Program-made: the position numbers and the translations under genes | The notes under the pieces: generated by a model | Database searches by the model: none | What the model saw: the letters and a program-made list of their open reading frames with translations, nothing else | What the model was told of the DNA's origin: nothing | NCBI RefSeq assembly: GCF_900109465.1 | Contig: NZ_FOAZ01000010.1 | Location: forward strand, 124,001-188,000 | DNA from: Streptacidiphilus jiangxiensis | GTDB lineage: Bacteria > Actinomycetota > Actinomycetes > Streptomycetales > Streptomycetaceae | Direction of reading: 5' to 3' | DNA length: 64,000 nucleotides | Shown: piece after piece, positions 41,813-50,287 of the stretch | Layout of the letters: the number at the start of each line of letters is the position of its first letter | How positions within the stretch are numbered: the stretch's first letter is position 1

Positions 41813-42976
41813 ATGAGCCAGACCATCCCCGAGGGAAGCGAAGGAACCGAAGGAACCGCGGGGACCGAAGGAACCGACGGGACCGAGGCCATCCGGGCGA
41901 CCGAGCGAACCGGGACGACCGAGCGAACCCGGGCGACCGAGCCGGGCACGACCGAGGCGCCGCTGTCGATCCTGGATCTGGCGACCGTTGGCGAGGGCTA
42001 CACCCCCGCCCAGGCGCTGGCCGCCACGACCGCGCTCGCGCAGCGCGCGGAGGAGTGGGGTTACCACCGGTTCTGGGTGGCGGAGCACCACGGGATGCCC
42101 GGGGTGGCGAGCTCCTCCCCCGCCGTGTTGCTGGCGCACCTCGGGGCGCACACGAGCCGGATACGGCTGGGGTCGGGCGGGGTGATGCTGCCGAACCACG
42201 CGCCGCTGGTGATCGCGGAGCAGTTCGGACTGCTGCACGCGCTGCACCCGGACCGGATCGACCTCGGGCTCGGGCGCGCGCCGGGTACGGACCCCGCGAC
42301 GGCGCGGGCACTGCGGCGCGGGGCCGGGCTGGACGCGGCGGACGAGTTCCCGCAGCAGCTCAGTGAGCTGCTGCACTTCCTGGACGCGGACTTCCCCGCC
42401 GGGCATCTGTACGAGCGGCTCAAGGCGGTGCCCGGGGAGGCGAGCGCTCCCGGCAGCGGGCGGCCGCCGGTGTGGCTGCTGGGTTCGTCCGGGTTCAGCG
42501 CGCAGCTGGCCGGGCGGCTCGGGCTGCCGTTCGCGTTCGCGCACCACTTCAGCGCGGCGAACACCGTGCCGGCGCTGGACCTGTACCGGGAGTCGTTCCG
42601 CCCGTCGGAGGTGCTGTCCGAGCCGTACGCGCTGATCGGGGTCGGGGTCGTCGCCGCGGACGACGAGCGGCAGGCACGCCGGCTGGCCGGGTCGGGGGCG
42701 CTGGCGATGCTGCGGCTGCGCAGCGGACGGCCCGGGTTGGTGCCAACGCCCGAGCAGGCCGAGGCGTACCCCTACAGCGAGCTGGAGCGCGACTTCGTCG
42801 ACGCGTGGCTGACCAACGTGGTCGTGGGCGACCGGGACCAGGTGCGCGAGGGTCTGCAGGAGCTGCGTAAGCGCACGGGTGCGGACGAGCTGATGGTCAC
42901 CAGCAACATCCACGGCCACGAGGCGCGGCGACGCTCCTACGAGCTGGTGGCCGAGGCGTGGGGCCTGCTCGGGTGA
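41813..42976 (+). CDS. LLM-class flavin-dependent oxidoreductase with repeat-rich N-terminus
   Basis: The protein is 387 residues from ATG 41813. After a low-complexity stretch of about 50 residues ([16 protein letters not shown] and [16 protein letters not shown]), the luciferase-like barrel begins with [20 protein letters not shown]. It shows [40 protein letters not shown] and [11 protein letters not shown]. This is the MsnO8-like group of F420/FMN monooxygenases; the substrate is unknown. The N-terminal repeat is encoded by near-tandem 9-12 bp units (GGAACCGAA-like), has no counterpart in the family, and may come from repeat expansion. The stop overlaps the next start (GTGA). Confidence 0.88.
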   Translation: MSQTIPEGSEGTEGTAGTEGTDGTEAIRATERTGTTERTRATEPGTTEAPLSILDLATVGEGYTPAQALAATTALAQRAEEWGYHRFWVAEHHGMPGVASSSPAVLLAHLGAHTSRIRLGSGGVMLPNHAPLVIAEQFGLLHALHPDRIDLGLGRAPGTDPATARALRRGAGLDAADEFPQQLSELLHFLDADFPAGHLYERLKAVPGEASAPGSGRPPVWLLGSSGFSAQLAGRLGLPFAFAHHFSAANTVPALDLYRESFRPSEVLSEPYALIGVGVVAADDERQARRLAGSGALAMLRLRSGRPGLVPTPEQAEAYPYSELERDFVDAWLTNVVVGDRDQVREGLQELRKRTGADELMVTSNIHGHEARRRSYELVAEAWGLLG

Positions 42977-43839
42977 GATCGCTCAGCCCGTCCCCCCTGC
43001 AGGAGCTGGATGACGAGCGCGCGCGGCGTGCGGGCGTGCGGCTGCTGCTGAAGCGCGACGACCTGCTGCACCCTCCCGTGAGCGGCTCCAAGTGGCGCAA
43101 GCTGCAGCCGAATCTGGAGCGCGCCCGGCCGACGGGTCTGCTGCTGACCTTCGGCGGCGCCTACTCCAGCCACCTGCGTGCGGCTGCTGCGGCCGGGCGG
43201 GAGGCCGGGCTGCGGACGGTGGGGATCGTGCGCGGGGACGAGCTGCGTGGGCGGGAGTTGAACCCTGTGCTGACCCAGGCGGCGGCCGACGGGATGGAGT
43301 TGGAGTTCATCAGTCGCAGCGCCTGGCGGTCCCGGATGGAGCCGGAGGCACTCGCGGTCTGGCGGGACCGGTACGGGCCGGCCTGGGTGGTTCCGGAGGG
43401 CGGCAGCAACGCCGACGGGGTGCGTGGCTGCGTCTCCCTGGGCGAGGAACTGCGGGACATCGGCGCAGGGTTGGTGGTCTGCTCGGTGGGCACGGGCGGC
43501 CTGCTCGCCGGTCTGGCGGCCGGGCTCGGGCCGGACCAACGGGCGCTCGGCTTTGCCGCGTTGGCGCATGCCGATCTGGCGGAGGAGACCCGGGCGTTGC
43601 AGCGCGAGGCCTTCGGCGGTGTGCGCGGCCACTGGACCGTGGACGCCGAGGCGGCCGTCTTCGGCGGCTACGGACGCCGCGCGCCCGAAGTGGACGCGTT
43701 CCGTGGGGACTTCGAGGGGCGGCACGGTGTCGTGCTGGATCCGACGTACGAGGCGAAGCTGTTGTGCGCGCTGTTCGCGCGCCTGCAGGCCGGCGGCGTG
43801 GCGCACGGGACGACGGTGGTCGCCGTCGTCGCGGGTTGA
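42973..43839 (+). CDS. PLP-dependent deaminase/D-cysteine desulfhydrase family protein
   Basis: The protein is 288 residues from the GTG that overlaps the preceding stop. It is a fold-type II PLP enzyme of the ACC deaminase/D-cysteine desulfhydrase family: [20 protein letters not shown] with the Schiff-base Lys in [37 protein letters not shown], and [13 protein letters not shown] for the phosphate. At 288 residues it is slightly short. The substrate is not determined. Coupling to the flavin oxidoreductase suggests a shared amino-acid or sulphur pathway; this is inference. Confidence 0.88.
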   Translation: MRSLSPSPLQELDDERARRAGVRLLLKRDDLLHPPVSGSKWRKLQPNLERARPTGLLLTFGGAYSSHLRAAAAAGREAGLRTVGIVRGDELRGRELNPVLTQAAADGMELEFISRSAWRSRMEPEALAVWRDRYGPAWVVPEGGSNADGVRGCVSLGEELRDIGAGLVVCSVGTGGLLAGLAAGLGPDQRALGFAALAHADLAEETRALQREAFGGVRGHWTVDAEAAVFGGYGRRAPEVDAFRGDFEGRHGVVLDPTYEAKLLCALFARLQAGGVAHGTTVVAVVAG

Positions 43840-43900
43840 GTCGGCGCGACAGGGGACGACTCGTCGTCGCCCGGCCCCCGGTCGAGTCTTAAGAGAGTAT

Positions 43901-43924
43901 TGGTCTAGCCCTAGGTCTAGTCCA
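43901..43924 (+). promoter_or_regulatory. tandem 12-bp direct repeat of chitinase promoter type
   Basis: TGGTCTAGCCCT (43901-43912) and AGGTCTAGTCCA (43913-43924) are adjacent and share nine of twelve positions. Streptomyces chitinase promoters carry a 12-bp direct repeat of the TGGTCCAGACCT type that is needed for chitin induction and glucose repression. A TTGACG -35-like hexamer follows at 43930-43935, about 120 bp before the chitinase start. Confidence 0.7.
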
Positions 43925-44051
43925 TTCCCTTGACGCCTCGTCGACATCTCGCCACTCTGGACCCTGGACCCGAGCAGGCGTACCCCCACAGCACACCTGC
44001 CCGCGTCCGGCCGCAGTTGTCCTCGTCCTCCTCCCCACAAGGAGTGTCCAG

Positions 44052-45329
44052 GTGTTCCGCTTGACCCCCAACCGCGTGCTCGCGACGGTGGGCGCCGCGG
44101 CGCTCGCCGCCGGCGGGCTGCTGGCGTCCATGGGCGGCAGTGCCCAGGCCAGCACCACCACCGCGCTCAGCAGTAACTGGTACGCCGCCGCGCCGTATCT
44201 GATGCCGCTCGACAACAACCCGCCGAACCCCACGGACGTGATGGCGGCGACCGGCCTCAAGGCCTTCCAGCTCGCCTTCATTCTCGCCCCCAACGGCGGC
44301 GGCTGTACCCCGACCTGGGGCGGCACCGCGGCCGTGTCGAGCGACACGAGCGTGGCGGCGACCATCGCCTCGATCCGCGCCGCGGGTGGCGACGTCTCCG
44401 TCTCCATCGGCGGCTACGGCGGCACCAAGCTCGGCCAGACCTGCAGCACGCCGGCCGCGACCGCCGCCGCGTACCAGCAGGTCATCGACAAGTACGGCCT
44501 GCACGCGATGGACTTCGACCTCGAAGAGCCGGAGTACGAGAACACCGCGGCCGTCGCGAACGAGATCGGCGCCGCGCAGATCCTGCAGCAGAACAACCCG
44601 GGCCTGTACATCTCGGTGACCACGCCCGGTACCACGTCCGGAACCGGCTGGTTCGGGCAGCAGATGCTCAACCAGGCCAAGACGGACGGCTTCACGCCGA
44701 ACAACTTCTCCATCATGCCGTTCGACGGCGGGTTCAACGGTGCCGCGAGCCAGATCTCCGCGCTGCAGCAGTTCAACACGATGCTGATGAACACCTTCGG
44801 CTGGAGCAGCGCCACGGCCTACGCCCATGAGGGCATCTCGATGATGAACGGCCGCAGTGACAGCGGCGAGTACTTCTACCAGTCCGACTTCCAGACGGTG
44901 TTGAACTTCGCCGAGTCCAACCACATGGCCCGGTACACCTTCTGGTCGATCAACCGTGACCGCCAGTGCACTCCGGCGGACAACAACGGCCAGACGTCCG
45001 GCATCTGCAGCAGCGTGCCGCAGAACAGCTGGGACTTCACCAAGTACGACGTGCAGTTCGCGGGCGCGACCCCGCCCACCGGCACGCCGTCGGCCAGCGC
45101 GAGTGCGTCCGCCTCGGCGAGCGCGAGTGCGAGCCCGAGCGCAAGTGCCAGCTCCTCGCCGACGAGCGGCGGCGGCACCTGCACGGCGGCGGCGTGGAGC
45201 TCCACCACCGCGTACAACGGCGGCGCCGTGGTCAGCTACAACGGCCACCAGTGGACCGCCAAGTGGTGGACCGAGGCCGACACCCCGGGTGGCGCGGCCG
45301 GAGTCTGGACGGACAACGGTCCCTGCTGA
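44052..45329 (+). CDS. secreted chitinase, GH18-like, with C-terminal chitin-binding domain
   Basis: The protein is 425 residues from GTG 44052, behind AAGGAG. A signal peptide (residues 1-33, RLTPNRVLATVGAAALAAGG, cut near AQA-ST) leads into a GH18-like barrel. It shows GGDVSVSIGGYGG and the catalytic-type DxDxE in HAMDFDLEEPEY, with Glu as the likely acid. An Ser/Ala-rich linker of about 30 residues (near residue 350) joins the C-terminal CBM5/12-like module (AWSSTTAYNGGAVVSYNGHQ, then WTAKWWTEADTPG) with its surface aromatics. It acts outside the cell on chitin. The upstream direct repeat supports chitin-dependent control. Confidence 0.92.
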   Translation: MFRLTPNRVLATVGAAALAAGGLLASMGGSAQASTTTALSSNWYAAAPYLMPLDNNPPNPTDVMAATGLKAFQLAFILAPNGGGCTPTWGGTAAVSSDTSVAATIASIRAAGGDVSVSIGGYGGTKLGQTCSTPAATAAAYQQVIDKYGLHAMDFDLEEPEYENTAAVANEIGAAQILQQNNPGLYISVTTPGTTSGTGWFGQQMLNQAKTDGFTPNNFSIMPFDGGFNGAASQISALQQFNTMLMNTFGWSSATAYAHEGISMMNGRSDSGEYFYQSDFQTVLNFAESNHMARYTFWSINRDRQCTPADNNGQTSGICSSVPQNSWDFTKYDVQFAGATPPTGTPSASASASASASASASPSASASSSPTSGGGTCTAAAWSSTTAYNGGAVVSYNGHQWTAKWWTEADTPGGAAGVWTDNGPC

Positions 45330-45361
45330 CCGAGACGAACTGAGATGAACCGAGAGGCATG

Positions 45362-45390
45362 AGGAGGGGCGGCCGCAGGCCGCCCCTCCT
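45362..45390. terminator. bidirectional hairpin between chitinase and SDR gene
   Basis: AGGAGGGGCGGCC (45362-45374) pairs perfectly with GGCCGCCCCTCCT (45378-45390) around GCA. It lies between the convergent chitinase and SDR genes. Confidence 0.85.
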
Positions 45391-45420
45391 TCGCGTTCCT
45401 CGGTGACCCCCGTGAGCCTC

Positions 45421-45447
45421 GTGACTCAGGTGACTCAGGTGACTCAG
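45421..45447. repeat. three tandem copies of GTGACTCAG
   Basis: The 9-bp unit repeats exactly at 45421, 45430 and 45439, covering the stop of the SDR gene. It is probably a small slippage repeat; no function is implied. Confidence 0.7.
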
Positions 45448-46241
45448 TAGTGCGTGCCACCGTCGATGCGGATCTCGGTGCCGGTGACGAACGCACCGTC
45501 CGCCGAGCCGAGCATCGCGACGACGCCCGCGACCGCCTCCGGTCCGGCGAAGCCGCTGCCGAGAGCCGGGGTGAGCTTCATGAACAGCGAGAAGTCCGCG
45601 TCCTCGGGCAGGCCCGGGCCGGCGTTCTGCGTGCTGGTGCCGCTGGCGTCGGTCATCCCGGAGGAGATGGAGCCCGGGGCGACGGAGGTGAAGCGGATGC
45701 CCTGCTTGCTGTACTCCGCCGCGAGCGCGTGCGTCATCGACTGGATGCCGCCCTTGCTGGCCGCGTAGGCGGCCATGTAGGGGTGCGCGAAGCTCGCCGA
45801 GGTGGAGCTGAAGTTGATCACGGCCGGACCGTCGCCCTGCAGCAACGCGGGGAGGGACTCGCGGATCATCAGGAAGGTGCCGGTCAGGTTGACCGCGATG
45901 ACCTTGTTGAACTGCTCCAGCGTGGTCTCGTGAGTGTGCGAGGAGCGCAGGATGCCGGCGGCGTTGACCAGCACGTCCAGCCCGTTGCCGCCCAGCGCCG
46001 CCAGCGCGGTGGCGACCGCCTCGCGGACGGAGGTCTCGTCGGCGATGTTCACCTGCACGGTGTGCAGGCGGGCGTCGGTGCCGGCGTCGGCGGCGAGCTT
46101 GCGGGTGGCGCTCAGGCCGGCCTCGTCGACGTCGGCCGCGACGACGTGACCGCCCTCGGCGAGGACGCGCAGGACGGTGGCCTGTCCGATGCCGGAGCCC
46201 CCGCCGGTGATCAGGACTCGACGACCCTCGTAGCGGTTCAT
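45444..46241 (-). CDS. short-chain dehydrogenase/reductase
   Basis: The protein is 265 residues from ATG 46241. The NAD(P)-binding TGGGSGIG lies near the N-terminus, ADVDEAG is the acidic loop that favours NAD(H), NAAG follows, and the catalytic Ser-Tyr-Lys is in NFSSTSASF and YMAAYAASKGG. The C-terminal GTEIRIDGGTHY closes a classical SDR. The substrate is unknown. It is divergent from a TetR regulator with a palindromic operator between them, so it is probably repressed by that regulator. Confidence 0.92.
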   Translation of the reverse strand: MNRYEGRRVLITGGGSGIGQATVLRVLAEGGHVVAADVDEAGLSATRKLAADAGTDARLHTVQVNIADETSVREAVATALAALGGNGLDVLVNAAGILRSSHTHETTLEQFNKVIAVNLTGTFLMIRESLPALLQGDGPAVINFSSTSASFAHPYMAAYAASKGGIQSMTHALAAEYSKQGIRFTSVAPGSISSGMTDASGTSTQNAGPGLPEDADFSLFMKLTPALGSGFAGPEAVAGVVAMLGSADGAFVTGTEIRIDGGTHY

Positions 46242-46269
46242 GGCTGCTCCGTTTCGATACGAATCTCTT

Positions 46270-46290
46270 GACGTCGAGGTTCTCGGCGTC
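46270..46290. promoter_or_regulatory. probable TetR operator
   Basis: GACG-T-CGAG-GTT-CTCG-G-CGTC is an interrupted 21-bp palindrome whose eight half-site bases pair exactly on each side. It lies in the 144-bp region between the divergent SDR and TetR genes, the usual position for autoregulated TetR control. Confidence 0.55.
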
Positions 46291-46385
46291 GATAGACACC
46301 GTACGCCCAGGTGGCACGTTTTGCCACACATGCATTGCGTGCCGATGCGGCACTGGTCGCCTACGGCGGCGTTAGGGTGGACGGC

Positions 46386-47027
46386 GTGACGACACAGCCC
46401 TCCCTGACGGAGCGACGCAAGGCCGCGACGCAGCTCGACATCGCCCGCGCGGCCGCCGAACTGTTCGCGGAGCGCGGGCCGGACGGAACCACGGCGGACG
46501 AGATCGCCGGACGGGCGGGGATCGCGCTGCGCACCTTCTACCGCTACTTCCGCAGCAAGGAGGACGCGGTCTCCCCTCTGCTGAGCGCCGGCGGCGCACG
46601 TTGGCGCGCGCTGGTCGCGACGGAGGCGGCGGACACCGCGGGCGCGGAACTGCGCGAAGCACTGGTCCGGGCGGCGCGCGCCTCCCTGACGGCGGAGACG
46701 GAGGGCTGGTCCCTCGGCCACGGCTGGGCCGCGGCCGAGGGCACGCGCGGCCTGCTGCGTGCCGCGGCGGACGACGCGGCGCTGCGCGCGGTCTGGTACC
46801 GCGTGAACCAGGAGTCGGAGGAGCAGCTGACCGACGTCCTCGCCGCCCTGCCCGGCCTCGCGGGGCATGCCGAGGCACTCGAGCTCAAGATGATCGCCGC
46901 CGCCGCGACGGACGCGATCCGCCTCGCTCTGGAGACCTGGGCGGCCTCGGACGCCCCCCTGGACGGCGACGCGGGCCCGGCCGCCCTGGTGGAGGGCTGC
47001 ATGCGCAAGCTGCTGCAGTGGCTCTAG
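46386..47027 (+). CDS. TetR-family transcriptional regulator
   Basis: The protein is 213 residues from GTG 46386. The N-terminal HTH reads IARAAAELFAERGPDGTTAD, then EIAGRAGIALRTFYRYFRSK and EDAV, the canonical TetR DNA-binding domain. The C-terminal ligand domain is Ala-rich and helical (TetR_C 17-like). It probably represses the divergent SDR gene by binding the palindrome at 46270. The ligand is unknown. Confidence 0.93.
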   Translation: MTTQPSLTERRKAATQLDIARAAAELFAERGPDGTTADEIAGRAGIALRTFYRYFRSKEDAVSPLLSAGGARWRALVATEAADTAGAELREALVRAARASLTAETEGWSLGHGWAAAEGTRGLLRAAADDAALRAVWYRVNQESEEQLTDVLAALPGLAGHAEALELKMIAAAATDAIRLALETWAASDAPLDGDAGPAALVEGCMRKLLQWL

Positions 47028-47057
47028 CGCTCCGCATCGGCCCCGGCGGGCCGGGCG

Positions 47058-47270
47058 TCAGCACCAGGCGAGGGAGCAGAGGACCAGGCGGCAGCCGTCC
47101 GGGTCGGCCACTCGGGCCGACCAGCACCAGGTCGGTTCACCAACGACGCGCTCGGTCGTGCGCCTCGGCGCATCCAGCCCCAGGTGCTGGACGTGGAAGC
47201 GCTCGGCCGCGGCAAGGCTGAGCAGGGTGAGGATCGAATCGGCGTCGGCGCTGCGGGCCGACGTCGGCTC
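47058..47270 (-). pseudogene. fragment resembling a VOC/glyoxalase C-terminus
   Basis: One minus-strand frame reads SILTLLSLAAAERFHVQHLG, then LDAPRRTTERVVGEPTWCWS and ARVADPDGCRLVLCSLAW, ending at TGA 47058. ARVADPDGCRLVL resembles the last strand of VOC-fold proteins. The frame has no start codon before an upstream TGA, so at most a 3' remnant is present. Weak evidence. Confidence 0.25.
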
Positions 47271-47405
47271 GAAGGGCTGGGAAGGCGCGGCGCACGGCAG
47301 GCGGGTCCGGGATCATGGCCCACCCACATGATCATGGGCCTGGCCAGGGCCGGCCTGCCGCGTCTCCGCCTGCCGGTGTCGCGCCGGTCAACGCCAGCCG
47401 GCCGG

Positions 47406-47618
47406 TCAGCGCCAGCTGACGGGGTTGCGGTAGCTGGAGACGCGCTCCAGGCGACGCCAGCGGGCCTGCGGGTGGCGGCTGCCGTGGGCGAAGCGGGGCT
47501 GGGTCGCGCGCTGCGCGGCGGCGGCGCGGGCCATCAGGACGGCGGTCAGCGCGGCGAGCTCGTCGTCGGCGAGCTCACCCTTGACGATCTGGACCATCGG
47601 CACAGTGGCGGAGGTCAT
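47406..47618 (-). CDS. accE: acyl-CoA carboxylase epsilon subunit
   Basis: The protein is 70 residues. MVQIVKGELADDELAALTAV, then LMARAAAAQ, is the conserved epsilon core, followed by a tail with PQARWRRLERVSSYRNPVSW. These small actinomycete-specific subunits bind and activate the beta subunit. The gene lies 63 bp behind accB on the same strand, as in streptomycetes. The biotinylated alpha subunit is encoded elsewhere. Confidence 0.93.
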   Translation of the reverse strand: MTSATVPMVQIVKGELADDELAALTAVLMARAAAAQRATQPRFAHGSRHPQARWRRLERVSSYRNPVSWR

Positions 47619-47681
47619 CGTTTGCTGCCTTCCTCGGTACGGTGCGGTGCGGTGCGGAGATGGGTAACGACTGGGATGTGC

Positions 47682-49265
47682 TTACTGCGGCGGGTTGCCG
47701 TGCTTGCGGGCCGGCAGGTCCGCGTGCTTGGTGCGGAGCATCTGCAGCGAGCGGATGAGCACCTCGCGGGTGGCGGCGGGGTCGATCACGTCGTCGACCA
47801 GGCCACGCTCGGCGGCGTAGTAGGGGTGCATCAGCTCGTCCTTGTACTGCTGCACCATCTCGACGCGCTTGACCTCGGGGTCGTCGGCGGCGGCGATCTC
47901 GCGGCGGAAGATGACGTTGGCCGCGCCCTCGGCGCCCATGACCGCGATCTCGTTGGTCGGCCAGGCGAAGGCCAGGTCGGCGCCGACGGAGCGCGAGTCC
48001 ATCACGATGTAGGCGCCGCCGTAGGCCTTGCGCAGCACCAGCGAGATGCGCGGAACGGTGGCGTTGCAGTACGCGTACAGCAGCTTGGCGCCATGGCGGA
48101 TGATGCCGCCGTGCTCCTGGTCGACGCCCGGCAGGAAGCCCGGCACGTCCAGCAGCGTGACCAGCGGGATGTTGAACGCGTCGCACAGCTGCACGAACCG
48201 CGCGGCCTTCTCGGAGGCGTGGATGTCGAGCACGCCGGCCAGCGACTGCGGCTGGTTGGCGACGATGCCGACGACCTGGCCGTCCATGCGGGTCAGCGCG
48301 CAGATGACGTTGGTGGCCCAGCGCTCGTGGATCTCCATGAACTGGCCGTCGTCGGCGAGCTCCTCGATCACCTTGCGCATGTCGTACGGACGGTTGCCGT
48401 CCGCCGGGACCAGGTCGAGCAGCGCCTCGCAGCGACGGTCGGCCGGGTCCTCGGTCATCTCGGTCGGCGGGGTCTCGCGGTTGTTCTGCGGCAGCATCGA
48501 CAGCAGGAAGCGGACCTCCTCCAGGCAGCTGCGCTCGTCGTCGTAGGCGAAGTGCGCCACACCGGAGACCTCGGCGTGCACGTCCGCGCCGCCGAGACCG
48601 TTCTGGGAGATCTGCTCACCGGTGACGGCCTTGACCACGTCCGGGCCGGTGATGAACATCTGCGAAGTCTCGCGGACCATGAAGACGAAGTCGGTCAGCG
48701 CCGGGCTGTAGGCCGCGCCGCCGGCGCACGGGCCGAGCATCACGGAGATCTGGGGGATCACACCGGAAGCGCGGGTGTTGCGCTGGAAGATGCCGCCGTA
48801 GCCGGCGAGGGCGGTCACGCCCTCCTGGATGCGGGCGCCGGCGCCGTCGTTCAGCGACACCAGCGGGCAGCCGGCCGCGATGGCCATGTCCATGATCTTG
48901 TGGATCTTCTGCGCGTGGGCCTCGCCCAGCGCGCCGCCGAAGATCCGGAAGTCGTGGGCGTAGACGAAGACGGTGCGGCCGTGGACCGTGCCCCACCCGG
49001 TGATCACACCGTCGGTGTAGGGCTTCTTCGCCTCCAGTCCGAAGCCGGTGGCCCGGTGCCGACGCAGCGGCTCGACCTCGCTGAAGGAGCCTTCGTCCAG
49101 CAGCAGAGCGATACGCTCGCGCGCGGTCAGCTTGCCCTTCGCGTGCTGGGCCTCGGTGGCCGCCGCACTCGGCCCCGCCAGCACCTGCTCACGAATGGCA
49201 GCCAGCTCGGCGACGCGGCCGTGCGCATCGCTCGTGCTGACAGGGGCTTCACGCAGGACGGTCAT
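47682..49265 (-). CDS. accB: acyl-CoA carboxylase beta subunit (carboxyltransferase)
   Basis: The protein is 527 residues from ATG 49265. The N-terminal QHAKGKLTARERIALLLDEG, GARIQEGVTALAGYGGIFQR and PCAGGAAYSPALTDFVFMV, and the C-terminal DVPGFLPGVDQEHGGIIRHG, with AYCNATVPRISLVLRKAYGG and RKHGNPPQ, are near-identical to streptomycete AccB-type subunits. It transfers CO2 from biotin to acetyl- or propionyl-CoA to make malonyl- or methylmalonyl-CoA for fatty acids and polyketides. It works as a hexamer with AccE and an alpha subunit. The two carboxyltransferase oxyanion Gly motifs are intact. Confidence 0.96.
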   Translation of the reverse strand: MTVLREAPVSTSDAHGRVAELAAIREQVLAGPSAAATEAQHAKGKLTARERIALLLDEGSFSEVEPLRRHRATGFGLEAKKPYTDGVITGWGTVHGRTVFVYAHDFRIFGGALGEAHAQKIHKIMDMAIAAGCPLVSLNDGAGARIQEGVTALAGYGGIFQRNTRASGVIPQISVMLGPCAGGAAYSPALTDFVFMVRETSQMFITGPDVVKAVTGEQISQNGLGGADVHAEVSGVAHFAYDDERSCLEEVRFLLSMLPQNNRETPPTEMTEDPADRRCEALLDLVPADGNRPYDMRKVIEELADDGQFMEIHERWATNVICALTRMDGQVVGIVANQPQSLAGVLDIHASEKAARFVQLCDAFNIPLVTLLDVPGFLPGVDQEHGGIIRHGAKLLYAYCNATVPRISLVLRKAYGGAYIVMDSRSVGADLAFAWPTNEIAVMGAEGAANVIFRREIAAADDPEVKRVEMVQQYKDELMHPYYAAERGLVDDVIDPAATREVLIRSLQMLRTKHADLPARKHGNPPQ

Positions 49266-49519
49266 CGCAGAACACTCCAAGGTCGGCACGGAACGGCTTC
49301 CCGCTGTGGCGGGGAACCAGCTCACCCTTACGACCCTACGAGGCGGGACCAGCGAGACATGGGTGCGACTCTGTACAAGACCTGAGCCCCGGTTCTGGTG
49401 GGGATGGACAGGAGCGACACCCGAGTCCGCGTGGCGTGGCCAGCTCCGGCAGGCCGCGAATCCCATGAAGGAGTCAAGAATTCATCCGCTCCTCACAAAG
49501 AAGCCCTAGGGTGCCCCGC

Positions 49520-50164
49520 ATGACGACTCCCGGTCCCACCACCCCGGGCGGCACCTCCGCCCCCAGCGGCCTCCCCGGCCTCGGCCCCGCCGCCCCCATG
49601 TCCGACGACGCGCAGGTCGCCGATCCCAAGACGGTCTCCATGGGCGTCACCCAGAAGACCGCGTGGGCACCCCGCGCGAACACGGTCCTCAGCCCCGAGC
49701 AGAAGGAGCTGGACGACCTGACCGACGAGGAGCTGGAGGCGCTGACGCAGGAGAGCGTCTCCAAGGGCGTCCTCGGCGGCGCGTCCGCGATCGTCTCCGC
49801 GGCGCTGGGCGTGGTGTCGCTGAGTGGCACGTACCTCGGCACGGTCATCCAGCAGCGTCAGGGTGTACTGGGCCAGATCGGCGCCAAGACCAATGCTGAC
49901 GTGATCAAGAACGCCTACACCGAGGCGTGGCACCGCATGGCCGAGTGGAACGGCGCGTTCGCGCTGGTCGCCGTGCTGGTGGGGGCGGCGACGCTGTTCG
50001 GCGGCTCGTTCCTGTCCAGCAAGGAGGTTCCCTCCTGGGTCAAGGCGGTCGCGTGGGCGGGCGTGGTGCTGGGTCTGATCGGGCTCTTCGTCTCCGCGTC
50101 GATCTGGTTCGACTGGTTCATGTCCCCGATCAAGGCTCCCGCGACGTCGGCCACCGGCGGCTGA
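49520..50164 (+). CDS. membrane protein with three hydrophobic segments, unknown function
   Basis: The protein is 214 residues from ATG 49520; a GTG at 49511 would add three. A Pro/Thr/Gly-rich N-terminus (GPTTPGGTSAPSGLPGLGP) and the acidic LSPEQKELDDLTDEELEALT precede hydrophobic segments at about residues 80-105 (SAIVSAALGVVSLSGTYLGT), 140-160 and 168-190 (VKAVAWAGVVLGLIGLFVSA). No catalytic motif. Similar proteins are common in streptomycetes without known role. It lies between accB (divergent) and a shared hairpin terminator. Confidence 0.7.
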   Translation: MTTPGPTTPGGTSAPSGLPGLGPAAPMSDDAQVADPKTVSMGVTQKTAWAPRANTVLSPEQKELDDLTDEELEALTQESVSKGVLGGASAIVSAALGVVSLSGTYLGTVIQQRQGVLGQIGAKTNADVIKNAYTEAWHRMAEWNGAFALVAVLVGAATLFGGSFLSSKEVPSWVKAVAWAGVVLGLIGLFVSASIWFDWFMSPIKAPATSATGG

Positions 50165-50173
50165 GCGTTCCCC

Positions 50174-50278
50174 CAGGGGCGCGGGGAACTGCGCGAGCAA
50201 CCACCCACCACGGATGGCCCTGCTCGCTGAGCGACTCACCACGCAGGGTGGCTTGTCGCGCAGTTCCCCGCGCCCCTG
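50174..50278. repeat. dispersed inverted-repeat element, copy 1, bidirectional terminator
   Basis: A 23-bp arm beginning CAGGGGCGCGGGGAACT (50174-50196) is repeated exactly in inverted form at 50256-50278. It lies between the convergent membrane-protein and ABC-F genes. The arm and parts of the loop (GCAACCAC..., GGATGG.CC/TCTGCTCG) recur in the copy at 61011-61173. Confidence 0.85.
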
Positions 50279-50287
50279 ACGGGTTCC

